Of a stretch of 64,000 nt of DNA, positions 56,001 through 62,129 are shown piece by piece. The number at the start of each line of letters is the position of its first letter. The stretch's first letter is position 1. The stretch lies in NCBI GenBank assembly GCA_965197575.1, contig OZ240214.1, forward strand, positions 2,666,001-2,730,000. Reading direction: 5' to 3'. The notes beneath the pieces are model-generated. The model did no database searches. It worked only from the letters and a program-made list of their open reading frames with translations, and was not told where the DNA came from. Origin of the DNA: VXOI01 sp965197575 (lineage in GTDB: Bacteria; Chloroflexota; Dehalococcoidia; Lucifugimonadales; UBA3495). The translations under genes were made by a program, and so were the position numbers.

Positions 56001-59000
56001 GCGACGCGACGCGCACCTACACCGTCACGGTCACCCGCGAGGCGGCAAACGGGAACAGGTCCGCCCCGCCGCCGCCCAAAAACGTGCGGGCGGTCGAGGA
56101 GAAGGGCGGGGTCAGGCTGACCTGGCAGCCCCCCGACGGCCCCGCGGTCACCGGATACCGCATCGAGCGCCGCCGCGCCGGCGGGCACGACAGCGATCCC
56201 CAGCGTTCCGATGGGCGCCCCAGGGACCACCACACCCTGGTGGAGGACACCGGCAGCGCCGATACCGGCTATACCGATAAGAGCGCGGAACAGGGCGTCG
56301 AGTACGAGTACCGGGTGACCGCCCGCAACGAGTCCGGCCCGGGCGAGAGCTCGGACTGGGTGAGGGCCGGGCCGGAGCCGGCATCCAACAACCCGGCCAC
56401 CGGCGCGCCGACCATCAGCGGCACGACCCAGGTGGGCCAGACATTGACGGCGGGCATCAGCGGCATCGCCGACGCCGACGGTCTGAGCGGCGAAACGTTC
56501 ACCTACCAGTGGGTATCCGGTGACGGAACAGCCGATACGGATATAGAGAATGCGACCGCCTCGACCTACACCCTCGTAGAGGCCGACCAGGGCAGGTCCG
56601 TCAAGGTCAGAGTGACCTTCACCGACGGCGGCGGAAACGAGGAGACCCTGACCAGCGCACCCACCGGTCCGGTGCTTGGCGGCGGCCTGCCGGGAGCGCC
56701 CCGCAATCTCACCGCCACCCCAGGAAACCGGGAGATCACCCTGTCCTGGGAGCCGCCCGCCGACAACGGCAACGCTCCCGCGACGAGATACCGCATCGAG
56801 TGGAGGATCGACGGCAAGGACTACGAAAAGAACCATTGGGGCACAGCGCGAAGTACCACCTATACGACGAACGACCAGGCCAACCTGGCCAATGGAGTCA
56901 AGTACTTCTTCCGGGTAAAGGCCGAGAACGATGACGGCAATAGCTACGGGCCATACGGACCGGCCTCCGGGGAGGTGAGCGCCACTCCCACATCCGGCTC
57001 GGCGGTGGACCTGGGCACGCCGGTGCTGTCGGACACGGAGACCCTGCACCACGGCATGGTGAGGCTGGACTGGCAGGACGTAGAGGACGCCGGCTGGTAC
57101 GTGGTCCAGTACTACCACGTCGAAGACGGGGAGTGGTTGGACCTGCCCGCCGAGGGAGTGGACATCGCGTTCCACGGATCGAGCGCGGTGGTGAGCAACG
57201 TGCATGGGCTCTCGTGGCTGCGGGTTCGAGCGATGAGCTGTGCGGGAGAATCGGAGTGGTCGCAGATCGAGCAGTTGTTCGGGACCAATGCATCGGACTG
57301 GGATGGGGTGCCCGTACCCGAGGTGGAGGGGGGCGACGAGATCGAGCCATGCCCCGTGGTCCTGGGCACGCCGGTACTGTCGGACACGGAGGCCCTGCAT
57401 CACGGCATGGTGCAGTTGGACTGGCAGGACATAGAGGACGCCGGTTGGTACGTGGTCCAGTACTACCACGTCAACAGTGGGGAGTGGTTGGACCTGCCCG
57501 CCGAGGGAGTGGACATCGCGTTCCACGGATCAAGCGCGGTGGTGAGCAACGTGCATGGGCTCTCGTGGCTGCGGGTTCGAGCGATGAGCTGTGCGGGAGA
57601 ATCGGAGTGGTCGCAGATCGAGCAGTTGTTCGGGACCAATGCATCGGACTGGGATGGGGTGCCCGTACCCGAGGTGGCGGAGGGCGACGAGACCGAGCCA
57701 TGCTCAGAAGACGCGGACACGACGGACAACAGCCCGGCGACGGGCGCGCCCACCATCAGTGGCACGGCGCAGGTGGGCGAGACGTTGACGGCTGACACGT
57801 CGGGCATCGCCGACGCTGACGGTCTTGGCAGCGTCCAGTACGAGTACCAGTGGCTTGCAGACGACGCCGACATATCGGGAGCGACCAACGCCACCTACAC
57901 CCTTGAAGAAGCCGAGGAGGGCAAGGGTATCAAGGTAAGGGTGTCCTTCACTGACGACGCGGGCAATGAAGAGACGCTGACCAGTGAGGTTACGGCTGCG
58001 GTGGCGGCTAAGGCGAACAGCCCGGCGACGGGAGCGCCCACGATCAGCGGCACAGCCCAGGTGGGCCAGACCCTGACGGCGAACACTTCTGGGGTCGTCG
58101 ACGCCGACGGGTTGGATGATGTGTCTTTCACCTACCAGTGGCTGGCCGATGACGCTGCAATCGCAGGAGCTACCGGTTCCACCTACACCCTGGCAGACGC
58201 CGACGAGGGCAATGCCATCAAGGTACGGGTGAGTTTCATCGACGATGCGGGCAACGATGAGACGTTGACCAGCGCGGCCACGGACGCGGTGGCGGCAGCA
58301 CCTGCTGCCAACACTCCCGCCACGGGTGCGCCCACCATCGGAGGTACGACCCAGGTCGGGGAGACGCTGACGGCGGACACCTCCGGCATCGCAGACGAGG
58401 ACGGGCTGGAGAACGTCACCTTCAGCTACCAGTGGCTGGCTGGCGACACAGCGATTCAGGGCGCGATCGGTTCCAGCTACACGCTCCAGACCGCCGACGA
58501 GGGAAAGACGGTCAAGGTGCAGGTGAGCTTCACCGACGACGCGGGCAACGAGGAGACGCTGACCAGCGGGGCCACGGATGCGGTGGCGGCAGCGCCCGCT
58601 TCCAACAGCCCTGCCACCGGCGCTCCCGCCATAACGGGCACGGCCCAAGTCGGCGAGACGCTGACGGCGGACACCACCGGCATCGCCGATGCTGACGGGT
58701 TGGAGAACGTGTCGTTCAGCTACCAGTGGCTGGCCGACGACGCCGAAATCGCAGGTGCTACCGGCTTGACCTACACCCTGTCAGCCGCCGACGAGGGCAA
58801 GGCCGTCAAGGTGCAGGTGAGCTTCACCGACGACGCGGGCAACGAGGAGACGCTGACCAGCGGGGCCACGGATGCGGTGGCGGCAGCGCCCGCTTCCAAC
58901 AGCCCTGCCACCGGAGCGCCCACCATCAGTGGTACGGCCCAGGTGGGGGAGACGCTGACGGCGGACACGTCTGGGATCGCCGACGCGGACGGGCTTAGCA

Positions 59001-60076
59001 ACGTCCAATACGAGTACCAGTGGCTGGCCGACGACGCCGAAATATCGGGAGCGACCAACGCCACATACACCCTGGAGGACGCTGACGAGGGCAAGGCCAT
59101 CAAGGTGCAGGTCGGCTTCACCGACGACGTGGGCAATAACGAGACGCTGACCAGCGCGGCAACGGATGCTGTGGCGGCCCGGCCCAACTCTCTTGCCACC
59201 GGAGCACCAACGATTACAGGCACGGCCCAGGTGGGCCAGACACTCACCGCCGACACGTCGGGCATCGCCGATGCTGACGGTCTTGCAGATGCCACCTTCA
59301 GCTATCAGTGGCTTGCCGACGATACCGACATCGCAGGCGCTACCGGCTTGACCTACACCCTGACCGATAGCGAAGAAAGCAAGGCCATTACGGTGCAGGT
59401 TAGCTTCACCGACGACGCGGGACATAACGAGACCCTGACCAGCGCGGCGACGGCTGCCGTGGCCGGTGCGCAACCCACGGAGCCGCCGGCCAAGCCCAGG
59501 AACCTCGAAGCCACGGCAACCCACGACTCAGTGACTCTCACCTGGGACGACCCCGGCGACAACACCATCACCGGCTACGTGATCCTGCGGCGCGTCCGCG
59601 TGAACGATACCGGGGGCGACTTCAGTGAACTGGTGGCGGACACGGGGACGGCGGCGACGACGTACACCGACAACAACGTGGAGGCAGGCACTACTTATAC
59701 CTACCGGATCAAGGCGATCAACGGGGCCGGAACGAGTGAACGCTCGCGCTGGTTCCACATCGACACTCCGGCAGCGCCCGTACCCGATAAGCCCACGGGC
59801 CTCGAAGCCACGGCTACCCACGGCCAGGTCGTGCTCACCTGGGACGACCCCGGCGACGACACCATCACCGGCTACGTCATCCTGCGCCGCGTCCGCGTGA
59901 ACGATACCGGGGGCGACTTCAGCGTACTGGTGGCGGACACGAGCAGCGCTACCACCTACACCGACGCCACGGTGGCGGCCGGCGCCACCTACACCTACCG
60001 CATCAAGGCCATCAACGAGCACGGAACCAGCGAGCGGTCCCGCTGGTTCCACATCGATATCCTGGAGGCCCCGTAG
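41003..60076 (+). CDS. Giant 6357-aa exported multidomain adhesin-like protein
   Basis: Signal peptide at residues 1-33 (FPILLAVLAALALAMPMLFS, then TVQA). Modules by eye: FN3 (37-133); seven pre-peptidase-like beta domains, each starting DCP.N/T.TTTCEVDVGGSATG (166-411, 1870-2506); five cadherin-like_b1 sandwiches; cadherins (793-900, 1656-1763); Calx-beta (1000-1226, 2513-2627); SwmB-like (2630-2736, 3186-3293); several 'TFSEAV' Ig-like units; two lectin-like domains (3795-3996, 4356-4558); a duplicated 117-aa module (5335-5570); seven Ig-like PATGAPTI repeats; terminal FN3 pair (6158-6357). No LPXTG, C-terminal helix or catalytic domain is visible. Likely a secreted matrix or adhesion protein. 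GGGGAGGAA precedes the ATG. Confidence 0.9.
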   Translation: MFTRTDRRRFPILLAVLAALALAMPMLFSTVQAQEGSAPDQPRGLDATATHGQVVLTWDAPEDESITGYVVLRRVPAVDPEGQFRELVSDTGTDATTYTDDTVSAETRYTYRIKAINEHGVSERSRWVHINVPAAPEAAEGDDQDGEGDDGAPGKRANVSEGGTDCPVNTTTTCEVDVGGSATGEISSGTDQDWFKVVLEADTRYQIDLEGKDTGRGTLDDPRLLGISNSAGVAIADTGNLDSGVGENSRVIFEPNASGTFYISAWLQTGEVRRTYTLSVIVLGANGASEADTDFPATTATTGRVEVGASATGNIRNNSDQDWFRVDLEADKQYQFDQEGAPTGRGTLTDPRLALFSGSGISLAINDDISSTNLNSRIVRTATETGAHYLRAARSFGNTGTYTLSVHDITPPPSTDATLSALSVTGGGSELITDFASGTTNYPLSVANGVDEVTFAPTTNHAGATVQYLGRGAVTLTDADDMEDGFQVALDVGLNLLTLYVLAEDGTTIRVYYVNVTRAAACTLNDGDLWCGVVTVGEIVASGNTYAHGFIDVTGLSAGTFAGETDIPVGSNTYTFVGLYVPVTGSFDGRVTLRANDNFTTAEQATLELHIDVDGTANTLVMSGFEDSTNGQMIAPRTDSDWSSATTVTARLRPLTQGPTVTNVEVTSTPVLETDTYGAGETIEVSVTFSEAVNATSDTDFVLSVAGVRRAPLLRGSGTATLVFGYTVVSSDEDTNGIWIGDETRTLVGNRNGEPQNGTITSVATGAAADLDHTELGTDSDHKVDGSRTTDNVAPSFTSLATFDAAENQTAAGTVVAADSDADDSVTGYAITGGADMALFEIGATSGELTFKSAPNFEDPQDSGTDNVHEVTVQATSGAGTREKTATQTITVTVTNVDEGQSGTVTIDDTAPMVGDELTASAANVADPDGLPDPFAPDWQWYRTPDGGSETAIPGAASATYTVVEADLGAMLTAKATWTDKGSFANTLSSAPTGAVAAASALPTLSVANGSATEGSLIRFPLTLSAAPGEIVSVQCIASFETGDTAAAADLASDNSTATIQMGSTSGSCAISSAQDTIDEENETFTVTLSNPSSNAQLATDPTAKGTINDNDDPPTLSVGDLSADEGDTSISTWSFTVTLSTASGKTVTVDYATSVETGDTATAGTDFVVDNGTLTFNPGVVTRQFHVIVDGDTTVEDDETFTVTLSNPSNATISDATAKGTIENDDEATLDVLVSNYPDGSGSDFSLNFVQSGNSQRHYIAQTFTADAGFTLTAVDIPFRRVPDNSRVTVSLHALNGSKPGTYLAGLDLSGALAVGDNTFAAPAGTALAAGSYFVRVRWRSGDTNNLLMTDGPDDETSAESGWSIEDRSHYSASGSSWSNWNQQFAMRVRGTIDGVPRVATGGVRIESDPDAHDSYGVGEEIKLAVGFTDDVTVDTMSGTPRVELTVGSNTRYADYSASDSSADELAFLYEVTADDHDQDGVSIDADALELNGGAIHKDGDTSTNAVLGHAALDADSDHRVNRDPFIVSDGVSVISDPQALADTYGLGEVIEIEVEFSAAVDAATGTDFVLSVSGPKRAPLLRGSGTKKLVFGYTVVASDDDDSGIWIGEQDRTLVGNRNGDPQNGEITSAVTDRAADLDHDSPGVLSGHKVDGSRTTGNVAPSFTSSAAFDAAENQTAAGTVLAADSDADDSVTGYAITGGADQTFFSIGATSGVLTFDAAPNYEDAQDQGNNNTYVVDVTATSGMDTRVMTATQTITVTVTDVDTEAPGQPGAPAVSAASAASATSLRVNWSAPSNAGPAITDYDVQYRAGNSGSWSDGGHIGTATTATLTGLSEDTSYQVQVRATNDEGTGAWSDAGSGSTDAPPDNCTGDTTTTCEVDVGGSATGNIGSDREQDWFKVELEAGKRYQFDVEGADTSRGNLADPYLWGGYDSTGSSVSGLRSNDGGVGKNGRDTYTPTAAGTYYIAVADATFVGRGTYTLSVIVLGANGNSEANTDCPATTATTCRVDVGASATGNIGSNDIDWFRVDLETGKKYQFDLEGADTGRGTLGDPNLSLFDGSGIYIGVDDDSGTGLNSQIVYTATETGAHYLRATRTLTGTGTYTLSVRDVTPPPDDCTDNTATTCEVDVGGSAMGNIDSETDVDWFRIDLVSDTRYQFDLEGDDTTRGNLGDPYLQLANSLGNVLGGTQNRDSGVGDNARVIWTPANIGNELVYLIVEGAANTTGTYTLSVIVLGANGNSEADTDCPTGTTTTCQVEVGASATGNVSTDIDGDWFKAVLEADKTYQIDLEGTAGGGGTLPDPELYNIRDSSGDAIADTNNDDVGGEDGILDSRVIFTPTTAGTYYLEASSATGEHGTYTLSVREVAPPDDLPVDDCPRNTTTTCEVEVGGSVMGTIGNDLDTDWFRVELKAGRTYRIDMKGAILVAPGTLLDRELTLRLPQINTIRGRNGGQLVNTFGRDESSAHHLFRVTFHAHDDGAHYIAASGESFEKGGYKLRVIDITRDDDATPVAVTVQFGAASYTATEGGTAATVTVNLSADPGRSVTIPVTAAGADGAGSGDYTLSDTSVTIDSGETSATFIVTATDDSVDDDGESVNLSFGTLPDAVSRGALATASVSLVDDDGADTTAPTVDSATVSQDGTSIDVVFDEDLDATGSEPAASAFGVTVDGGTAVNPASVAISDDTVTLTMASADAIAAGAAVTVAYDKPTTNPLKDAADNEVADFTQTAANRPAAPVVTLTAGNEKLTAAWTAPANGGNAITGYDVEWKTAAQTWAEAATAGQSATAAADATGHEITGLTNDTEYTVRVRAKNAAGDGPWSAEASETPNRPAAPGKPQNIQIVFEKTTNGYDAKLSWDAPDDLGGGTFQSYSWILTKSVEGGNLVIESDDMQETAPAADSPIRERLPSPEIGDVYRLAVTVWTEAASASAARSAIFVLGETGAPEVTQAAMRSDGLLLAWSAPEIASSLDVTGYQARYKLTGAADVDDSWTTVAAGATSPYTITGLADSAGYNVRMRAVIEWNSGAYYGDWSEAKHADNPWIVAGGVDVTSLPESKLGGVTFYGRGETLEFTVEFNEEVTVTGEPEFEFCLGAVDASCTEGEDPPARRRAAYNSGDSTDKLVFSYVVGLDATDLDTDGIRIDDSAIRLGADENIVSADTETAAHLGHAAPGIQTGHRVDDSDEADTTAPSVSSAKVSEDGMTILIVFDQELDSNSTVAVGEFAVTEGAALPRKPSGAALSGADTVTLTMTPAIAGGETVSVAYTAPATGGLQDASNNKVAGFTESVINRPAKPTGLTLTAGHEKLTASWTAPTATGGSAITGYDVEWKTAAQTWAEAATAGQSATAAADATTHEITGLTNDTEYTVRVRAKNAAGDGPWSAEESETPAVPANKNADLADLSIEGVTVAGFDKDTLSYEVVVVLPRASLVTIETSTVNDQARVRYSPVGTDASVASPGFQVSLLHKTPTTYTITVTSADGSVTKAYAIEITRYTLPGAPRRLDARASHRQVDLSWNDPDNSDIESYQYRVSGDGGNTWDPDWTEIDGSDASTTGLTLTDLDDLTAYTFEVRAVVQGTAGAAASDTATTLSEAASNNADLADLSVEGVTVASFDKDTLSYEVVVVLPSAGLVTIETSTAIAEARVGYSPVATDADTTSPGHQVTVPIKTPTTYTITVTSASGSVTKEYTIEITRYTLPGAPGGLDAQASYRQVNLSWNDPSNSDIESYQYRVSGDGGNTWDPDWTEIEDSDNLTNGLTLTDLDHGTEYTFEVRAVVQGSAGAATPVTATPAATTVAHDWALRPQGIATGETFRLLIVTSDRRNGESGNVDNYNNHVQDAVASGHSAIQDYSSDFRALVGTRGGASPRDNTHSNEDSDGNGEQIWWLKGPRAADNYADFYDGSWDHTNPVRLESGNSYTFLEQVSGASDPHRRAVWTGARANGTRASNRHMGSDNGAAYVGAPYYKGSPLQHENWAWTLNARIRLYGLSPVFLVEVPDAPYATTAAITTDPANGTEYQTGEVVKATVTFSEDVTVMGTPQLPLRIGGEERNADYAAGDSSSTVLSFSYTVTDDDTDLDGISIDAFALKLNGGSIKREDTNVDAALTHTHVLADDDQLVNLPPLITGVEVTSTPQAADDTYGLGEDIEITVTFNEAVEVEGDIEFGISADGRKQARLKSGSGTTELVFAYTVQAGDEDDDGIWIGNHNTDHPTFALQPGQSVVGVDSGRPALLEHDEVGTQGGHKVDGINTDATLSSLTLSGITLDQTFTAGAAGTAVTSFTATTDAAPTTVTAILTATPTQSGASVAITPADADINTTDHEVDLDVGDTVITVAVTSSNGDVVRTYTITVTRPAGIGVPHDWDLRPPAIATGKTFRLLIVTSDRRTGQSGDVDDYNDHVQDAVASGHSAIQDHSSGFRALVGTKGGASPRDNTHSNKDSDGRGEQIWWLKGPKAADNYVDFYDGSWDHTNPVRLESGNSRTFYDVDDTDQQFNRRIIWTGSRYDGVRSGSRHLGSDGGQAYVGVPYFENGPLRYGSRRVDTYRSLSLYGLSPVFLVEAPDAPYATTAAITTDPANGTDYRTGEVVKATVTFSEDVTVTGTPQLPLQIGGEERDADYAAGDSSSTVLSFSYSVTDDDTDRDGISIDAFALKLNGGTIKRTDTNVDAALTHTRVLADDDHKVNLRPLITDIEVTSTPQATSANDTYGLGEDIEITVTFSEAVNVTGDVDFGLSVGGAKRARLKSGSGTTELVFAYTVQASDDDDNGIFIGNQDSTNATLALQTGQTVIGAVSGLRADLDHDEEGRKDGHKVDGSLTAADATLSSLTMSDITLVPAFAPGATAYTATTRLSSTTVTIAISQGQNGATGRITAPADADLNASGHQVNLAEDADTVITITVTSSNGYSMRTYTVTVTRQPAIEADATLSVLALSGGITLVPAFDPRTTAYAATTTATTTTVTATASQSGANMDIDPDDADTNTTDHDVNLAEGDTVITVTVISSNGDATRTYTVTVTREAANGNRSAPPPPKNVRAVEEKGGVRLTWQPPDGPAVTGYRIERRRAGGHDSDPQRSDGRPRDHHTLVEDTGSADTGYTDKSAEQGVEYEYRVTARNESGPGESSDWVRAGPEPASNNPATGAPTISGTTQVGQTLTAGISGIADADGLSGETFTYQWVSGDGTADTDIENATASTYTLVEADQGRSVKVRVTFTDGGGNEETLTSAPTGPVLGGGLPGAPRNLTATPGNREITLSWEPPADNGNAPATRYRIEWRIDGKDYEKNHWGTARSTTYTTNDQANLANGVKYFFRVKAENDDGNSYGPYGPASGEVSATPTSGSAVDLGTPVLSDTETLHHGMVRLDWQDVEDAGWYVVQYYHVEDGEWLDLPAEGVDIAFHGSSAVVSNVHGLSWLRVRAMSCAGESEWSQIEQLFGTNASDWDGVPVPEVEGGDEIEPCPVVLGTPVLSDTEALHHGMVQLDWQDIEDAGWYVVQYYHVNSGEWLDLPAEGVDIAFHGSSAVVSNVHGLSWLRVRAMSCAGESEWSQIEQLFGTNASDWDGVPVPEVAEGDETEPCSEDADTTDNSPATGAPTISGTAQVGETLTADTSGIADADGLGSVQYEYQWLADDADISGATNATYTLEEAEEGKGIKVRVSFTDDAGNEETLTSEVTAAVAAKANSPATGAPTISGTAQVGQTLTANTSGVVDADGLDDVSFTYQWLADDAAIAGATGSTYTLADADEGNAIKVRVSFIDDAGNDETLTSAATDAVAAAPAANTPATGAPTIGGTTQVGETLTADTSGIADEDGLENVTFSYQWLAGDTAIQGAIGSSYTLQTADEGKTVKVQVSFTDDAGNEETLTSGATDAVAAAPASNSPATGAPAITGTAQVGETLTADTTGIADADGLENVSFSYQWLADDAEIAGATGLTYTLSAADEGKAVKVQVSFTDDAGNEETLTSGATDAVAAAPASNSPATGAPTISGTAQVGETLTADTSGIADADGLSNVQYEYQWLADDAEISGATNATYTLEDADEGKAIKVQVGFTDDVGNNETLTSAATDAVAARPNSLATGAPTITGTAQVGQTLTADTSGIADADGLADATFSYQWLADDTDIAGATGLTYTLTDSEESKAITVQVSFTDDAGHNETLTSAATAAVAGAQPTEPPAKPRNLEATATHDSVTLTWDDPGDNTITGYVILRRVRVNDTGGDFSELVADTGTAATTYTDNNVEAGTTYTYRIKAINGAGTSERSRWFHIDTPAAPVPDKPTGLEATATHGQVVLTWDDPGDDTITGYVILRRVRVNDTGGDFSVLVADTSSATTYTDATVAAGATYTYRIKAINEHGTSERSRWFHIDILEAP
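57011..57712 (+). repeat. Tandem 351-bp coding duplication
   Basis: Two adjacent copies (57011-57361, 57362-57712), nearly identical over most of their length, encode a 117-aa module with WYVVQYYHV, GSSAVVSNVHGLSWLRVRAM and SEWSQIEQLFGTNASDWDG. The low divergence marks a recent duplication. Confidence 0.85.
57728..59470 (+). repeat. Six tandem Ig-like repeats of about 290 bp
   Basis: Each unit runs from NSPATGAPTI(S/T)GTAQVGE, through YQWLADD and GAT..TYTL, to SFTDDAGNEETLTS. Unit starts lie near 57728, 58016, 58310, 58604, 58898 and 59187. A seventh diverged copy is at 56395-56680. Confidence 0.85.
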
Positions 60077-60089
60077 CGGGTAACGAGGG

Positions 60090-61960
60090 CTAGAAATCTG
60101 GCCGGAAAGTGGCGTCGGCCGGCCAGCGGCTATACTTGGAGTCAACAAGCATAGCGAGGGCTGAGAATGCTGGGAGAGCGTTCGGACCAGAGGGGACTCT
60201 GGGAAGCGGACCGGTTGTACCTGGACCATGTGGGGCGGGACACCTTCTACGGTCTGATGGCATCACTGCGGGGCCGGCTGTTCCGGGACGCCGACTTCGC
60301 GGCGTTCTACTGCCCCGACAACGGCCGGGACAGCGTGCCGCCCAGCCTGCTGGCCACGGCCCTGCTGCTCCAGTCTCACGACAAGGTCAGCGACGCCGAG
60401 GCCAAGGGCAGAGCGGACTTCGACATCCGCTGGAAGGTGGCGTTGGGGATTGAGGTGGAGGATAGGCCCTTCGCCAAGAGCACACTACAGGTGTTTCGCG
60501 CCCAGCTGATACTGCACGACAAGGTGCGGGAGGTATTCGAGTCCAGCCTGTGCTTTGCCCGGGAGTCGGGCTACCTGAAAAAGCGGAGCATGAAGGTGGC
60601 GCTGGACACGACCAACATCCTGGGTCGGGGCGCGGTGAAGGACACCTGCAACCTGTTGGCCGACGGGATCGTCCAACTGATCCGGGCGCTGGCACAGTTG
60701 AAGGGCATCAACGTCGGACAATGGGCGAAGAGTCAGGGATACCATCGATACCTGGGTTCCAGCGTGAAAGGCGAGGCCGCCATCGACTGGAGCGACAAAC
60801 GGGCCCGGACGGCGCTGCTGGCCGAGATTGTGGCCGACGCGGACCGGCTGCTGGAGTTGTCGCGGCAGGCGCAGGGGGAGTTGGCGGAGGACAGCGCTGA
60901 GCGCCAGCAGATAGTGGCTGGGGCGGAGTTGCTGGGGCAGTTGCTGCTCCAGGACATTGAGCGCAAGAGCGGCGATGGCGACGGCGATGACGGAGTGAGC
61001 CTCAAGGACGGGGTGAGTCGGGACCGGATGATGTCGGTGCATGATCCGGAGATGCGCCACGGCCACAAGAGCAGCAGCCGGCGGTTTGACGGACACAAGG
61101 CGGCCATCGTGGTGGACACCGACTCTCAGCTGATTACCGCCGTGGAGGTGTTGCCCGGCAACGCTCCGGACAACCTGGGGGCGCTGGAACTGGTGGAGGC
61201 GAGCGAGGCCAACACCGGTGTGCCGGTGGAGGAGGCCATGGGCGACGCCGCCTATGGTGATGGCGATACCAGACAGGCCTTCGCCGACGCGGGCCGCACT
61301 CTGATTGCCAGGGTGCCGGGGCGTCCTGACCGGAAGCACTTTCCCAAGGATGACTTTGTCATTGACCTGGCCGCGGGCAGTTGCACCTGTCCGGCGGGGC
61401 AGGTTACCCACACCATCGTGCCGGCGGGAAAGCGGACGAATCGCACGGGGCGGGTCCACCGCTTGCAGGCCTTCCAGTTCGACGGGGCCGAATGTCGGAC
61501 ATGTCCACTGCGCTCTCAATGCATCGCAGCTAAAGGCAGGAAGGGACGACGGGTGATGATCCATCCCCAGGAAGCCCTGTTGCAGCAGGGCCGGGCGTTG
61601 CAGCAGAGCACTCACTATGACGAATATCGAGCGCGCCGAGTGGTGGTGGAACACAGGTTGGCCCGACTGGTCCAGTTGGGCCTTCGCCAGTCCCGCTATT
61701 TCGGCAGGGTCAAGACCCGGTGCCAGCTGTACCTGGCCGCCACGGTAGCCAACCTGACCCTGGTGGCCGCCAAAGCCGGGTTGACGGGGAAAACCGGCTC
61801 CGGTCCCAGTGCCAGCAGCGCCCAGGTGGCTGGAATGGTCAACTCCGCCGCTAATGCCGCCACCGCATGGCTCGGGCAAATCCAGACCCTCACCCTGCTC
61901 GTATCGGCCTTACTGACCAAATCCCTCTTCCCAATAAGGGGTTTCCGTCCGGGTTTCTAG
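60090..61960 (+). mobile_element. IS1182-family element between CTAG repeats
   Basis: The element (60094-61956, 1863 bp) has ends AAATCTGGCCGGAAAG and TTTCCGTCCGGGTTT, imperfect inverted repeats, flanked by CTAG at 60090-60093 and 61957-61960. It lies 14 bp after the giant gene's stop codon. MITE B near 3.1 kb shares its ends. Confidence 0.85.
60167..61960 (+). CDS. IS1182-family transposase
   Basis: A 597-aa intact transposase. N-terminal domain with PPSLLATALLLQ and FDIRWKVALGIE; DDE regions ALDTTNILGRGAVKDT, then FDGHKAAIVVDTDSQLITAVEVLPGNAPD and EEAMGDAAYGDGDTR; a cysteine cluster CTCPAG and CRTCPLRSQC; and the C-terminal VVVEHRLARLVQLGLRQSRYFG helix with the last Glu. Its TAG stop lies inside the flanking CTAG target repeat. 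Confidence 0.93.
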   Translation: MLGERSDQRGLWEADRLYLDHVGRDTFYGLMASLRGRLFRDADFAAFYCPDNGRDSVPPSLLATALLLQSHDKVSDAEAKGRADFDIRWKVALGIEVEDRPFAKSTLQVFRAQLILHDKVREVFESSLCFARESGYLKKRSMKVALDTTNILGRGAVKDTCNLLADGIVQLIRALAQLKGINVGQWAKSQGYHRYLGSSVKGEAAIDWSDKRARTALLAEIVADADRLLELSRQAQGELAEDSAERQQIVAGAELLGQLLLQDIERKSGDGDGDDGVSLKDGVSRDRMMSVHDPEMRHGHKSSSRRFDGHKAAIVVDTDSQLITAVEVLPGNAPDNLGALELVEASEANTGVPVEEAMGDAAYGDGDTRQAFADAGRTLIARVPGRPDRKHFPKDDFVIDLAAGSCTCPAGQVTHTIVPAGKRTNRTGRVHRLQAFQFDGAECRTCPLRSQCIAAKGRKGRRVMIHPQEALLQQGRALQQSTHYDEYRARRVVVEHRLARLVQLGLRQSRYFGRVKTRCQLYLAATVANLTLVAAKAGLTGKTGSGPSASSAQVAGMVNSAANAATAWLGQIQTLTLLVSALLTKSLFPIRGFRPGF

Positions 61961-62066
61961 GGAACCGTCCACACGAGGAGCAACGAAAAAAGCGAGCACA
62001 TAGCGAGCACATATGGACGGGCGAGGCAAGCGGGTCGGAGCGGAAACGGGAGCGCCCAAGGTCTGG

Positions 62067-62129
62067 GGCTGAGGCCTGCGGACCGGACGGTCTGCGTCCC
62101 ATACCCCCGAACAAGCATAGGGATAACCC
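62067..62129 (+). promoter_or_regulatory. Conserved 63-nt leader of an exported giant gene (copy 2)
   Basis: Gap-free match to 40940-41002, aligned at the ATG. Substitutions are scattered and the GGACCGGACGG and CTGCGTCCC blocks are almost unchanged. The downstream ribosome site is weaker here (AGGGATAACCC). Confidence 0.65.
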
